From positions 1 through 34,571 of the forward strand of contig JAJEDB010000094.1 in NCBI GenBank assembly GCA_022821725.1: DNA of 34,571 nucleotides. Direction: 5' to 3'. The notes below the pieces were generated by a model. That model made no database searches. It saw only the letters and a program-made list of their open reading frames with translations, and was not told where the DNA came from. Of this stretch, positions 1 through 8,351 are shown piece after piece (position 1 is the first letter of the stretch; every line of letters starts with the position of its first letter). Both the position numbers and the translations under genes were made by a program. This DNA comes from Candidatus Poribacteria bacterium. Its GTDB lineage: Bacteria > Poribacteria > WGA-4E > WGA-3G.

Positions 1-382
1 GTCTGCGTGAAGTTATGAAAACTCGCTAACAGAAACTGACAGTAATCGGAAAATAACGGTTGCTTCTTTTCTGACAGGGATAAGGTGTTCATAATTCAAG
101 AGTATAACACTTTTCTAAAATATTGCGTAAGTCCTAATATATCATAAAGAGGTCTACTGATGTTCGCAAATAACAGGAATACAGCCTCGAGGTGATTGCA
201 CAAATCCGTGCATGTGCCGCTGTCGTTTGCCCTATTTGGTGCAGTATTCTCCAAATATTTCCTCTAAAGCTCGCATTTAGACCACGACTAAGACGATGTT
301 TTCGGAGTGGCATACAATTTGCAAATTAAAAATCTATTAAAACTAATGTTTCAATCGTAGTTTCAACGAAAGGGGTACCCCA
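1..382. other. Intergenic region before the first gene, with a lone repeat end
   Basis: I see no gene in this 382-bp stretch. It holds the sequence TGCGTAAGTCCT at 124-135, identical to the right end of the inverted-repeat elements at 6757, 16852 and 21165. No matching left end occurs before it, so it is a truncated copy or one that begins outside the window. Just before the first gene, GGGGTACCCC (372-381) is a perfect palindrome that contains the G-rich ribosome binding site. The AT-rich stretch at about 315-350 is the likely promoter zone, but I cannot assign clear -35 and -10 boxes. Confidence 0.5.
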
Positions 383-1618
383 ATGAAAAAACACACGTGT
401 CTAACAATCCTCGTCTTACTACTACTGTCAAATTGGATAGTATCCGTTGCTCACCCAGCAGAACTCAAAATCGAAAAGGCGTTCACCGAAACCGACGGTT
501 TGGCCTCTAACACGGTACTTACCATTTTTGAGGACAGCCGCGGTCATATGTGGTTCGGAACGACTGAGGGGGTCACCCGTTATGACGGAGAGAACTTCAG
601 AACCTTCACAACAGAAGATGGCTTGGCAAAGAACAGGATAGGTCTCATCTTTGAAGATCGGCAAGGAATGCTTTGGTTTGCCGAGGGTATGCTCTCAAGT
701 CTTCTGGAACGAGGCAAACCTATGGATATGTCCTTCATGGAGATCCCACTGAGTGAACTCGCTAAGGAACTTGAAAACGAAACCCCGATAGTAACAGAGG
801 TACCGACGCCATTGAGAGGTGTGAGTCGCTATGATGGAGATGCGTTTCAGATTTTTACGACAAATGACGGGCTCCTCCGCGATACTGTTAAGGACATATT
901 TGAGGACAAAGCGGGGACGCTTTGGTTCGCGACGTCTTTGGGTATGAATTACTACGATGGCGAAAAGTTCGGTCATCTGACTATGCACGGTCCCATAGGA
1001 ATGAATATATTACCCGATTGGTGGAGTCAAGTCACGGCAGTTGCCCAAGATGCAGCAGGCAATTTTTGGTTCGGCAGCACTGCTGGAGTTACCTACTATA
1101 ATATCGAAACGTCCCAATTCCGTCATTTTGCTATTGATCCGGACTTAGTGCCTTTCCAAGAGATGGCGAAGGCGAGTCCCCCACACATAACGGATGTACA
1201 ATTCGACACGCAGCAAAACCTCTGGATAAGTCGAGAAGGCACTGGTGAGGAAAGGAGTGGTCTGCGTAGATACGATGGCAAAGAGATGGTCATTTTTCCA
1301 CGCAGCGCGGAACTGCCAATGAACAGTGTTGACCACATCAGGCAGGACAGCAAGAGGAATCTTTGGTTTACGGGGGTTAGGAAACTACCATCGCGGTTGA
1401 ATGAAACCGAGGACAGTGTCAGCATGATTTCCCCTGAAGTTAAATGCGGCGTAAGTGTATACAACGGTGAAACGTTCCAAAATTTCAACAAAGATGACGG
1501 TCTACCGAGCAATCGTGTCTGGTCGGTATTTGAGGACAGCAGCGGCAAACTCTGGTTCGCCACCGATGCTGGTGCCGCAGTTGGGGTTTATCTACCCTCT
1601 GAAAATGCAAATAATTAA
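383..1618 (+). CDS. Secreted Reg_prop-type seven-bladed beta-propeller protein
   Basis: A 411-residue exported protein with a hydrophobic signal peptide (about residues 1-27, ending near AHPA). The rest is about seven repeats of the form DGL-x-N-x(3-4)-FED-x-G-LWF-x-T-x-GV-x-x-YDG-x-F, the two-component-regulator propeller (Reg_prop) repeat. In most families these blades form the periplasmic sensor of a hybrid histidine kinase. Here no transmembrane helix, Y_Y_Y domain or kinase follows, so the protein is a free-standing propeller, probably a periplasmic or surface binding module. The ATG at 383 is preceded by AAAGGGG. Its stop codon overlaps the first possible start of the next frame by one base, but the likely start of the next gene is at 1747. 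The ligand is unknown. Confidence 0.8.
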   Translation: MKKHTCLTILVLLLLSNWIVSVAHPAELKIEKAFTETDGLASNTVLTIFEDSRGHMWFGTTEGVTRYDGENFRTFTTEDGLAKNRIGLIFEDRQGMLWFAEGMLSSLLERGKPMDMSFMEIPLSELAKELENETPIVTEVPTPLRGVSRYDGDAFQIFTTNDGLLRDTVKDIFEDKAGTLWFATSLGMNYYDGEKFGHLTMHGPIGMNILPDWWSQVTAVAQDAAGNFWFGSTAGVTYYNIETSQFRHFAIDPDLVPFQEMAKASPPHITDVQFDTQQNLWISREGTGEERSGLRRYDGKEMVIFPRSAELPMNSVDHIRQDSKRNLWFTGVRKLPSRLNETEDSVSMISPEVKCGVSVYNGETFQNFNKDDGLPSNRVWSVFEDSSGKLWFATDAGAAVGVYLPSENANN

Positions 1619-1746
1619 TGGAGGGTCTCTCTACTACAAATGAGCCGGTTCGTAGGGGCGAGGTCGCCTCGCCCGTTTCCTGCGATTCATCGCACGTTCA
1701 GATGATTCATGCAACGGGCGTCATGCTACTAAAGGAGACAAAACAG
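1619..1746. repeat. Spacer with two short palindromes between the propeller genes
   Basis: The reading frame of the downstream gene is open through this spacer, but the spacer looks like repeat sequence rather than protein. It holds GGGCGAGG-TCG-CCTCGCCC at 1656-1674 (8-bp perfect stem) and TGCGAT-TC-ATCGCA at 1681-1694 (6-bp stem). Both resemble the short hairpin words found in other intergenic spaces of this window (10146, 6805, 16875). Such a stem may act as a transcript-stability or attenuation hairpin between the two genes. Confidence 0.55.
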
Positions 1747-4700
1747 ATGAAAAAGATTTTTCAAAACATCACGTGCTTTTGGATGGCGATTCTCTTTGGA
1801 ACCCCTCTCCTGTTCATCGGTTGTGTAAAAAAGGAGATTACTCGCCAAGCGGATTGGGAAACCCATTTTATGGACCTCCACTTTGCGGATGCCAAACACG
1901 GCTGGATCGTCGGGCATGGAGGATGGATTCTCCATACGGCTGACGGGGGAGCAAGTTGGGAGAAACAGAGCGTCAATACGACCGAAGATTTCAAATCGGT
2001 TTATTTCACAAACCTCCGTAACGGTTGGGCAGTTGGGGACAAGGGGGTCATTGCGATTACAGACGACGGCGGACGGCATTGGACTGTCCAAAGAACTGAA
2101 GTTTCTATGCTGCTTTTGGATGTCTTTTTCCTCAACTCAAAGATCGGTTGGATTGCTGGACAGGATGGGATGCTCTACACAGAAAACGGTGGAAAAACAT
2201 GGCAGCATCAAGATGTGAGTGACTTTCAAATTAAGGGAGTTTTCTTTGTAAATAAAGATCGCGGGTGGACAGTCGGGGACTATGACAGAATCTTTGTTAC
2301 CACTGACAGCAGTGATACGTGGCGGAGACAGGATAACCTCGTTAAAACGGATACCACGTCGACGGTTTGTAACCTGCACACGGTATTTTTTGTCAATCCT
2401 TACAAGGGATGGTGCGGTGGCACAGATGGCACGATTTTCCATACCACCAACGGGGGGGCAGAATGGAGCACCCAAGTGTGTAAAATACCGCCGGTTTATG
2501 GACATGTCCGGCCCATTGTGAACAACTTCCATTTTCTCAGTGAGGATTACGGGCTCGTCGTCGCACAAGGTGGATTTATTAATCGGACGGAGGACGGCGG
2601 AAACGATTGGCAATTGGTAGAGAGTCCGACAAAGAACGATTTGATGGGGGTTCAGTTCACAAGCCATCAACAGGCGTGGGCTGTCGGTATGAACGGGACA
2701 CTCTTGTCCTCAGAGGATGGCGGTGTAACCTGGGACATGAAAAGTGGCACGATAGCCAATACCCTGCAGAGTGTGGCGTTTGCGGATGCAAACCGTGCGG
2801 TTGCCGTCGGAGAGACGGGCACAATCACAACAAGCGATGACAGCGGCAAAACTTGGACGGATATAGAGATGGACACGTGGCATCGCATTCGGAACTTATC
2901 TTTTGTCACCGACAAGGAAGGCTGGGCGGTTGGTGATGGCGGTCTCATTCTTCACACAACCGATGCTGGGCAGACATGGGAACGGCAAACCAGTGGGTGG
3001 TGGTATACGCTGAATGCCCTCCATTTCATCAATCCGAAAAAGGGCTGGATCGTTGGCGATTTGGGGACTGTGATGCATACTGCGGACGGCGGCAAGACGT
3101 GGGTCCAACAAGTGCCCCGCTACTTCCACGAAATGATAAAAGGTATCTTTTTCCTCGATGAAAAAGAAGGTTGGGTGGTCGGTTGGCCCGGGGTTGTTTT
3201 TCATACCATAGACGGAGGGCGGACTTGGAAACGGCAGGACAGCAAGAGTTACAATGAACTCTACGCCGCTTACTTTATCGACAGACATACCGGCTGGGTG
3301 GTCGGGCAACTCGGTGAGATTCTACACACACTCGACGGCGGAAAAACCTGGAAATTTCAACGGAGTGGGACGCAGGCAAATCTGAATAAAGTCTACTTTG
3401 CCGATGCAAATCACGGGTTAATTGTCGGAGATGAGGGTGTTATTTTGACCACTGTCAATGGGGGGATGACATGGGAATCACAGAAGAGCGGCACATCCAA
3501 TGACCTCTACAGTTTTTCGCTTTCCCCGGATGGTATTCTTGCTGTCGGTGAAGATGGTATCGCAATGCGTTATTCTGTGGATACGGAGAAGTTTATTGTT
3601 GAATTGCCCCCATCTGCCGAAGAAGTAGCAGCTGAATTAGAGGCACAACTCACAGAGACGGTTGAATATCATTGGGAGGTTATCCGCTCAGGAGCATCGC
3701 AGACGTATTTCACCGATACCTATTTCCTGTCGGCTATGCGTGGATGGACGGTCGGCCACGGGGGTGTTATTTTAAATACAACGGATGGTGGCAAAACCTG
3801 GGATCCACAACGAAGTGGTGTAGCGGAAGACCTGCAGCGTATCGTCTTCATTGATGAGAAACACGGCTGGATCGGAGGCAATAGGGTCCTGCTGCGGACC
3901 GAAAACGGCGGTGAGACATGGGAAGTAACCCGTGAAGGGTTGGAAGCTATTTACCATATCAGTGCGATGCACTTCATTAATCCGCAAGTGGGTTGGCTCG
4001 GTGTGAATGATGCGCAAACGCTTCACACAAGCGATGGCGGCAAAACCTTCCGATTGCAGAAAACAGGGCTTGGGAACCCGTCTATCAGCGACTTACACTT
4101 TATCAACGCGAAAGAAGGGTGGGCAGTAATATCACGCATGATGAGAGAAGGCAGCTACATTCTGCATACTGTAGATGGTGGTGATAACTGGCAGGTCCAA
4201 GACAGAACGCATTGGTATGGTGTCGGTATTCATTTTGCGAATGAGACTTCTGGTTGGGTGGTCCTGGCGAATGGGGCATCACTTCTCACAACAGATGGCG
4301 GCGCGACATGGAAACACACGCTATCCAAAGTGTCCGATGGCACTCGACTCCATGACGTGAAATTTCGTAATCACACGGAAGCTTGGGGCATAGCCAATGA
4401 CAAGAGACTTCTCGTTACGCACAACCAAGGCAAGCGTTGGGAGATCATAAATGACTCGCTTGTTAACCCACGCGCAACCGGTGGCGATGAAAGCTGGGTT
4501 CACCAAATGGCAAAGGAACAATTTCTCCCCGCCTTCAAATTGACGAACGCGCACATCCTTGAGGATGGACACGCTTGGATGGTCGGTGTGATTGTGGCAT
4601 CCCCTCGCACCGCCGATGACTTTGATATTGATATTGGCGATCAAGTTCAAGATACTATAGGCCAGATTTATAGCACAACGGATTTTGGTGAAAACTGGGA

Positions 4701-5574
4701 CCACCTGCTCGGCGAACAGCGGAATACCCTCCGTGATGTGTTATTTATCGATGTGCAACACGGTTGGATTGCCGGGGATAACGGTGCCTTATTTTCGACT
4801 GAAGATGGCGGAAAGACGTGGCAGCAGTTAGAGAGTGATACCATACAACGTATTGTCGATGTTCACTTCGCCAGTCTTGAACCGAAATGGGGATGGCTGA
4901 TGCTCCGGGACGCAACATTACTTTACACGCAGGATGGATCGCAATGGACAGCACAAAACAAGCAAGAGCGACTCTCACGCCAGAACTCGTTCGCCATAAA
5001 TGCAGTCGCATTCGGCAACTTTTCTGAGGGATGGGCTGTCGGAGAAGGGGGCGATATTATACACAATCCAGACGGCGGGACGATTTGGGCACCGCAGCGC
5101 ACCTCAACCAATAAGAACCTCACGAGCGTTGATATGAAATTTGCACCTCTCGGTTGGGCGGTTGGGACCAATGGTGTAACCCAACGCACAGTCAACGGTG
5201 GCGAGTATTGGAAGTTCCATGAAACCGATACCGGTTCCGATCTGAACGCAGTGTCATTCATAACAAAACGAAAGGGGTGGGCAGTTGGACGGGGTGGAAT
5301 TATCCTATCTACCACTGATGGAGGTTTCACGTGGACATCGGAAGCAAGCGGCGTTAACCACACCCTTTACGATATTCTGACACTCTCTGAGCAGGAAATC
5401 TACGCTGTCGGTGCCGCTGGAACTATCATTCGCTCGACAGATGGCGGAGAAACGTGGGAACAAGAGCATACTGGGGTTACGGACAACCTGTATGCAGTCA
5501 CACAGGTCAAAGGAAGCGATACGCTTTGGGCAGTCGGACAGTTGGGTGTTGTGCTGCGCCGTCCTAAACATTGA
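1747..5574 (+). CDS. Giant YCF48-type beta-propeller lipoprotein, about 28 repeats
   Basis: I chose the ATG at 1747 (1275 aa) because AAAGGAGA precedes it and a lipoprotein signal follows at once (MKKIF... FIGC, lipid cysteine at residue 26). The open frame begins at 1618, but that extension is repeat-derived. The mature part is about 28 units of roughly 40-45 residues with the signature GW-x-VG-x(2)-G-x(4)-T-x-DGG-x-TW-x-x-Q. This is the photosystem-II stability factor YCF48/BNR-like repeat, common in non-photosynthetic bacteria. By eye the units fall into 14 + 14, split by an Ala/Glu-rich linker (about residues 615-650, with AEEVAAELEAQL). That would fit four seven-bladed propellers in two pairs. 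Likely a membrane-anchored, outward-facing binding or assembly scaffold; the partner is unknown. Confidence 0.85.
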   Translation: MKKIFQNITCFWMAILFGTPLLFIGCVKKEITRQADWETHFMDLHFADAKHGWIVGHGGWILHTADGGASWEKQSVNTTEDFKSVYFTNLRNGWAVGDKGVIAITDDGGRHWTVQRTEVSMLLLDVFFLNSKIGWIAGQDGMLYTENGGKTWQHQDVSDFQIKGVFFVNKDRGWTVGDYDRIFVTTDSSDTWRRQDNLVKTDTTSTVCNLHTVFFVNPYKGWCGGTDGTIFHTTNGGAEWSTQVCKIPPVYGHVRPIVNNFHFLSEDYGLVVAQGGFINRTEDGGNDWQLVESPTKNDLMGVQFTSHQQAWAVGMNGTLLSSEDGGVTWDMKSGTIANTLQSVAFADANRAVAVGETGTITTSDDSGKTWTDIEMDTWHRIRNLSFVTDKEGWAVGDGGLILHTTDAGQTWERQTSGWWYTLNALHFINPKKGWIVGDLGTVMHTADGGKTWVQQVPRYFHEMIKGIFFLDEKEGWVVGWPGVVFHTIDGGRTWKRQDSKSYNELYAAYFIDRHTGWVVGQLGEILHTLDGGKTWKFQRSGTQANLNKVYFADANHGLIVGDEGVILTTVNGGMTWESQKSGTSNDLYSFSLSPDGILAVGEDGIAMRYSVDTEKFIVELPPSAEEVAAELEAQLTETVEYHWEVIRSGASQTYFTDTYFLSAMRGWTVGHGGVILNTTDGGKTWDPQRSGVAEDLQRIVFIDEKHGWIGGNRVLLRTENGGETWEVTREGLEAIYHISAMHFINPQVGWLGVNDAQTLHTSDGGKTFRLQKTGLGNPSISDLHFINAKEGWAVISRMMREGSYILHTVDGGDNWQVQDRTHWYGVGIHFANETSGWVVLANGASLLTTDGGATWKHTLSKVSDGTRLHDVKFRNHTEAWGIANDKRLLVTHNQGKRWEIINDSLVNPRATGGDESWVHQMAKEQFLPAFKLTNAHILEDGHAWMVGVIVASPRTADDFDIDIGDQVQDTIGQIYSTTDFGENWDHLLGEQRNTLRDVLFIDVQHGWIAGDNGALFSTEDGGKTWQQLESDTIQRIVDVHFASLEPKWGWLMLRDATLLYTQDGSQWTAQNKQERLSRQNSFAINAVAFGNFSEGWAVGEGGDIIHNPDGGTIWAPQRTSTNKNLTSVDMKFAPLGWAVGTNGVTQRTVNGGEYWKFHETDTGSDLNAVSFITKRKGWAVGRGGIILSTTDGGFTWTSEASGVNHTLYDILTLSEQEIYAVGAAGTIIRSTDGGETWEQEHTGVTDNLYAVTQVKGSDTLWAVGQLGVVLRRPKH

Positions 5575-5607
5575 GGCGTGCTATTTACTGTAATATGTAA
5601 ACATTTG

Positions 5608-5658
5608 GATATCATGGGGAGATATGCAAGATACACATACTGTTTTCCCCATGATATT
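5608..5658. terminator. Long hairpin between convergent genes
   Basis: GATATCATGGGGA (5608-5620) pairs with TCCCCATGATATT (5646-5658): 12 perfect pairs plus one G-U, around a 25-base loop. It lies between the stops of two convergent genes (5574 on +, 5673 on -). A bidirectional terminator is the simplest reading. No clean U-tract follows on either strand, so it may instead be a short palindromic repeat element. Confidence 0.5.
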
Positions 5659-5672
5659 CATCTTTCTATAGG

Positions 5673-6608
5673 CTATAGAGCATGCTCTTCCGGACGGACT
5701 CCTTTTGTAAAGGTGCCGAAGCCAAAGAACGTTGGCGCGTAATCGCCGACGTAATCGACAACACTCTTATCAGAAATTGCATCCTCCATCCCCATACACC
5801 AATAACACCCGTTGACGAGAAGACGGCGAAGTCCTTCGCTTTCTAAATCAACGGAGGCACCCATCGTTGTATTGAGGACGCGTGAGGTATTGCCTTCATC
5901 ACCCGTATAGGTCTTAATCCACACCATCGGCATTGTGACGGTATCCGATTTCGGGGCATCTGTCGGTTCCATACCCACCAATACCTGTCCGTGGATAAGC
6001 ACTTGCGAGTCACCCGTCAAATCATTAATACCGTAGACATCGGACGGTCCCCAAACATCGTCAACACCTTTGAGAATTGGGTGGTCTTGCATCGCTTCAT
6101 CAATGACACCGCGGGCACTCTCTACACCGTGATGCCCATGATGGTTAACCCACGTCTCGCCGAGGACTTGTCTGCCGTATCCGCCCTCAAATTCCTCACT
6201 GTCAAAACTGTATTTTGCATACGGACTCTCAAGGTTTCGGCTATAACTGAAAGCGTGTGTGGCTGTGCGGAGTCCCATCACAGGTTTGCCGGCGTTCGTA
6301 TAGTCAACGACATATTTCATCTGTTCATCGGGCAGTTCACGGAAACGCGTGAACAGCACCATCATATCCGCAGATTCTAAATGGTGGAGTCCCGGAATGT
6401 TCGTCTGCACCTCCGGATCGATATCCCCTGTCTCCGGATCAATAGCAAACAGCACGGTACATGTAAAGCCATGGTGCGTCGCTAACACTTTCCCCAACAT
6501 CGGCAGCGCCTCTTCAGAGCGATACTCTTCATCGCCACTGACGAGAACAATATGCTTGCCTTTTCCGGGACCTTCGTTTCCTTCGTAAACAACCCATTCA
6601 TTTTTCAT
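5673..6608 (-). CDS. ThuA-like (glutamine amidotransferase-fold) protein
   Basis: A 311-residue protein of the ThuA-like group, related to class I glutamine amidotransferases. It opens with KHIVLVSGDEEYRSEEALP, has a central ADMMVLFTRFRELPDEQ, and AGKPVMGLRTATHAF at the position of the nucleophile elbow. I see no obvious Cys-His amidotransferase pair. Members are often annotated as trehalose-utilization proteins, but most have no tested activity, and many lie beside carbohydrate-degradation genes. Start: the frame extends to 6653, but the methionine at 6608 has GGAG upstream and begins the conserved part. There is no signal peptide, so it is probably cytoplasmic. It stands alone on the minus strand. 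The family call is fairly secure; the substrate is unknown. Confidence 0.75.
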   Translation of the reverse strand: MKNEWVVYEGNEGPGKGKHIVLVSGDEEYRSEEALPMLGKVLATHHGFTCTVLFAIDPETGDIDPEVQTNIPGLHHLESADMMVLFTRFRELPDEQMKYVVDYTNAGKPVMGLRTATHAFSYSRNLESPYAKYSFDSEEFEGGYGRQVLGETWVNHHGHHGVESARGVIDEAMQDHPILKGVDDVWGPSDVYGINDLTGDSQVLIHGQVLVGMEPTDAPKSDTVTMPMVWIKTYTGDEGNTSRVLNTTMGASVDLESEGLRRLLVNGCYWCMGMEDAISDKSVVDYVGDYAPTFFGFGTFTKGVRPEEHAL

Positions 6609-6948
6609 CAAAAGATAAACTCCATACAATAAAATTTTGTATAAGTGTAGCACATTTCCCTAAGAAAGTCACGTCGAATCTGTTTACGGAGAATCAAAGG
6701 TTGTGTGCCTATAGACAAAAAACTTTGACAAATATCCGAAATTACCATAAAATTATAGGACTTACGCAGTTTCCCTGTTTTCGCGCGGTCTTTGGTTCGT
6801 AGTAGCGCAATTCATTGCGCTTTCTTGGGGAATATCCCGCCAATTTTGGCACGGAAGCCAATTTTGCGTAAGTCCTGAATTATAAACGCACGCTCAAAGA
6901 TATTATCCAAAATTTAGTATAAATAGCACAAAAATTGGAGGATCTGGA
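6609..6948. other. Divergent intergenic region holding an inverted-repeat element
   Basis: This 340-bp gap separates the ThuA-like gene (minus) from aspartate kinase (plus), so it must hold both promoters. The centre is taken up by the inverted-repeat element at 6757-6876. Near the aspartate kinase gene, TATAAA at 6918-6923 is a possible -10 box, but I see no matching -35 box and it lies close to the ribosome binding site (GGAGGA, 6937-6942). I looked for a lysine-riboswitch-like leader and see none. Confidence 0.4.
6757..6876. repeat. Inverted-repeat element, AGGACTTACGCA family, copy A
   Basis: A 120-bp element bounded by AGGACTTACGCA (6757-6768) and its exact complement TGCGTAAGTCCT (6865-6876). 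AATTA occurs at 6751-6755 and again at 6878-6882, one base outside each end, as expected of a 5-bp target duplication. The core contains a perfect hairpin GCGCAAT-TC-ATTGCGC (6805-6820). No coding capacity. The layout is that of a non-autonomous miniature element; no matching transposase lies in the window. Confidence 0.75.
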
Positions 6949-8304
6949 TTGTTAAAAGTATCAAAGTTTGGCGGAAGTTCCCTTGCAACAGCGGAGCAGG
7001 TCCGCCGTGTTTGCGACATCATCACTGCCGATCCGGGACGCCGGCTCATTGTTGTCTCTGCTCCCGGAAAACGATATAGCCAAGACATCAAAGTAACAGA
7101 CCTACTCATTACTGCTGCATCAGAACGGCTCACAGGAAAAATCGGTGCCTCGGAATGTGCTGAAGCGATTGAACGCTACAGGCGTATTGCCTCCGAATTA
7201 GGGCTTCCACCCGAAGTCGTCGAGCCGATCGCTCGGGATCTAACGGAGCGTTTGGAAAATAGCACAACCGATGCCGATCTTTATATGGATACAATGAAGG
7301 CAGGTGGCGAAGACAACTGCGCACGCCTCATCGCACAAGTGCTACAGGCACGCGGTGTAGACGCACATTATGTGAACCCGAAGGATGCTGGATTGCTCCT
7401 TTCCGACGAACCCGGGAACGCACAAGTGCTCCCTGAAGCATACAACCGACTGCGTGATTTACACGAGCGTCCCGGCATCACCATTTTTCCGGGCTTTTTC
7501 GGCTACTCGGAACAGGGACACGTTGTGACCTTCTCGCGCGGGGGTTCAGACATCACGGGAGCTATTCTCGCCAGTGCTGTTCGGGCGGAAGTCTATGAGA
7601 ACTTTACAGATGTCGATTCCGTGTTCGCCGCGAATCCATCTATCGTTAAAGATCCCGCACCGATCGCCGAGTTAACCTACCGTGAGATGCGCGAACTCTC
7701 TTACGCAGGCTTTTCCGTATTCCACGATGAGGCACTCGAACCCGTCTACCGCGCACAGGTACCTGTCAACATCCGCAATACGAATAACCCGAAAGGGGAC
7801 GGCACGCTAATTGTTCCAAACCGTAAATCAACGGATATTCCGGTTGTCGGTATCGCCGCGATGGACAGCGTCTGTTGTATCTATCTCAGCAAATACTTAA
7901 TGAACCGCCAAATTGGGTTTGGGCGGCGATTGTTGCAGATATTAGAAGCCGAAGACATCTCTTTTGAACATATCCCTTCTGGGATAGATAACATGTCCGT
8001 CATCCTCCGAGAGGATAACCTCTCTACACAGAAAGAGAAACGAATTGTCGAACAGATTCGGCAGACCCTCGCACCGGAAGACATTTTCGTAGAACGCGGC
8101 CTCTCCCTTATCATGGTTGTCGGGGAAGGTATGCGGCACACCGTCGGCATCGCCTCGCGTGCGACAAATGCGTTAGCTGGATCGAAGGTCAACATTGAGA
8201 TGATTAACCAAGGTTCTAACGAAGTGAGTATGATGTTCGGCATAAAATCCAATGATATGGAGACCGCCGTTCAAGCACTCTATGCCGAATTTTTTGATTC
8301 TTAA
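6949..8304 (+). CDS. lysC: Aspartate kinase
   Basis: ATP-dependent phosphorylation of L-aspartate to 4-aspartyl phosphate, the first step toward lysine, methionine and threonine. The 451-residue protein opens with the amino-acid-kinase signature KFGGSS (residues 6-11). It has the later conserved blocks FSRGGSDITGAILA and NFTDVDSVFAANPSIV, then two C-terminal ACT domains (about residues 300-451), which in this family sense lysine or threonine. I take TTG at 6949 as the start: GGAGGA lies 6 bases upstream and the KFGGSS motif is at the expected distance. Two 2-oxoglutarate oxygenase genes follow at 47- and 51-bp gaps, probably in one transcript. A threonine-synthase-like gene lies 20 kb downstream but not in the same unit. 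Confidence 0.93.
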   Translation: MLKVSKFGGSSLATAEQVRRVCDIITADPGRRLIVVSAPGKRYSQDIKVTDLLITAASERLTGKIGASECAEAIERYRRIASELGLPPEVVEPIARDLTERLENSTTDADLYMDTMKAGGEDNCARLIAQVLQARGVDAHYVNPKDAGLLLSDEPGNAQVLPEAYNRLRDLHERPGITIFPGFFGYSEQGHVVTFSRGGSDITGAILASAVRAEVYENFTDVDSVFAANPSIVKDPAPIAELTYREMRELSYAGFSVFHDEALEPVYRAQVPVNIRNTNNPKGDGTLIVPNRKSTDIPVVGIAAMDSVCCIYLSKYLMNRQIGFGRRLLQILEAEDISFEHIPSGIDNMSVILREDNLSTQKEKRIVEQIRQTLAPEDIFVERGLSLIMVVGEGMRHTVGIASRATNALAGSKVNIEMINQGSNEVSMMFGIKSNDMETAVQALYAEFFDS

Positions 8305-8351
8305 TAAATAGCGATCAGAGGGAGCACTTGCTACTGGAAAGGGCAGAAAAA

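Noticed and set aside
383..1618. Hybrid two-component sensor kinase
   Set aside because: Only the propeller repeats are present. There is no transmembrane helix after them, no kinase or receiver domain, and the next gene is unrelated.
1618..1746. N-terminal extension of the YCF48-type protein from the earliest ATG
   Set aside because: The extension encodes palindromic repeat sequence, and a ribosome binding site plus lipoprotein signal begin at 1747.
2137..2670. Long minus-strand ORFs opposite the propeller genes
   Set aside because: They arise from the repetitive codon pattern of the plus-strand genes, have no family motifs or start signals, and lie fully inside well-supported genes.
6609..6948. 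Lysine riboswitch before aspartate kinase
   Set aside because: The spacer is mostly an inverted-repeat element, and I see none of the multi-stem layout of that riboswitch.
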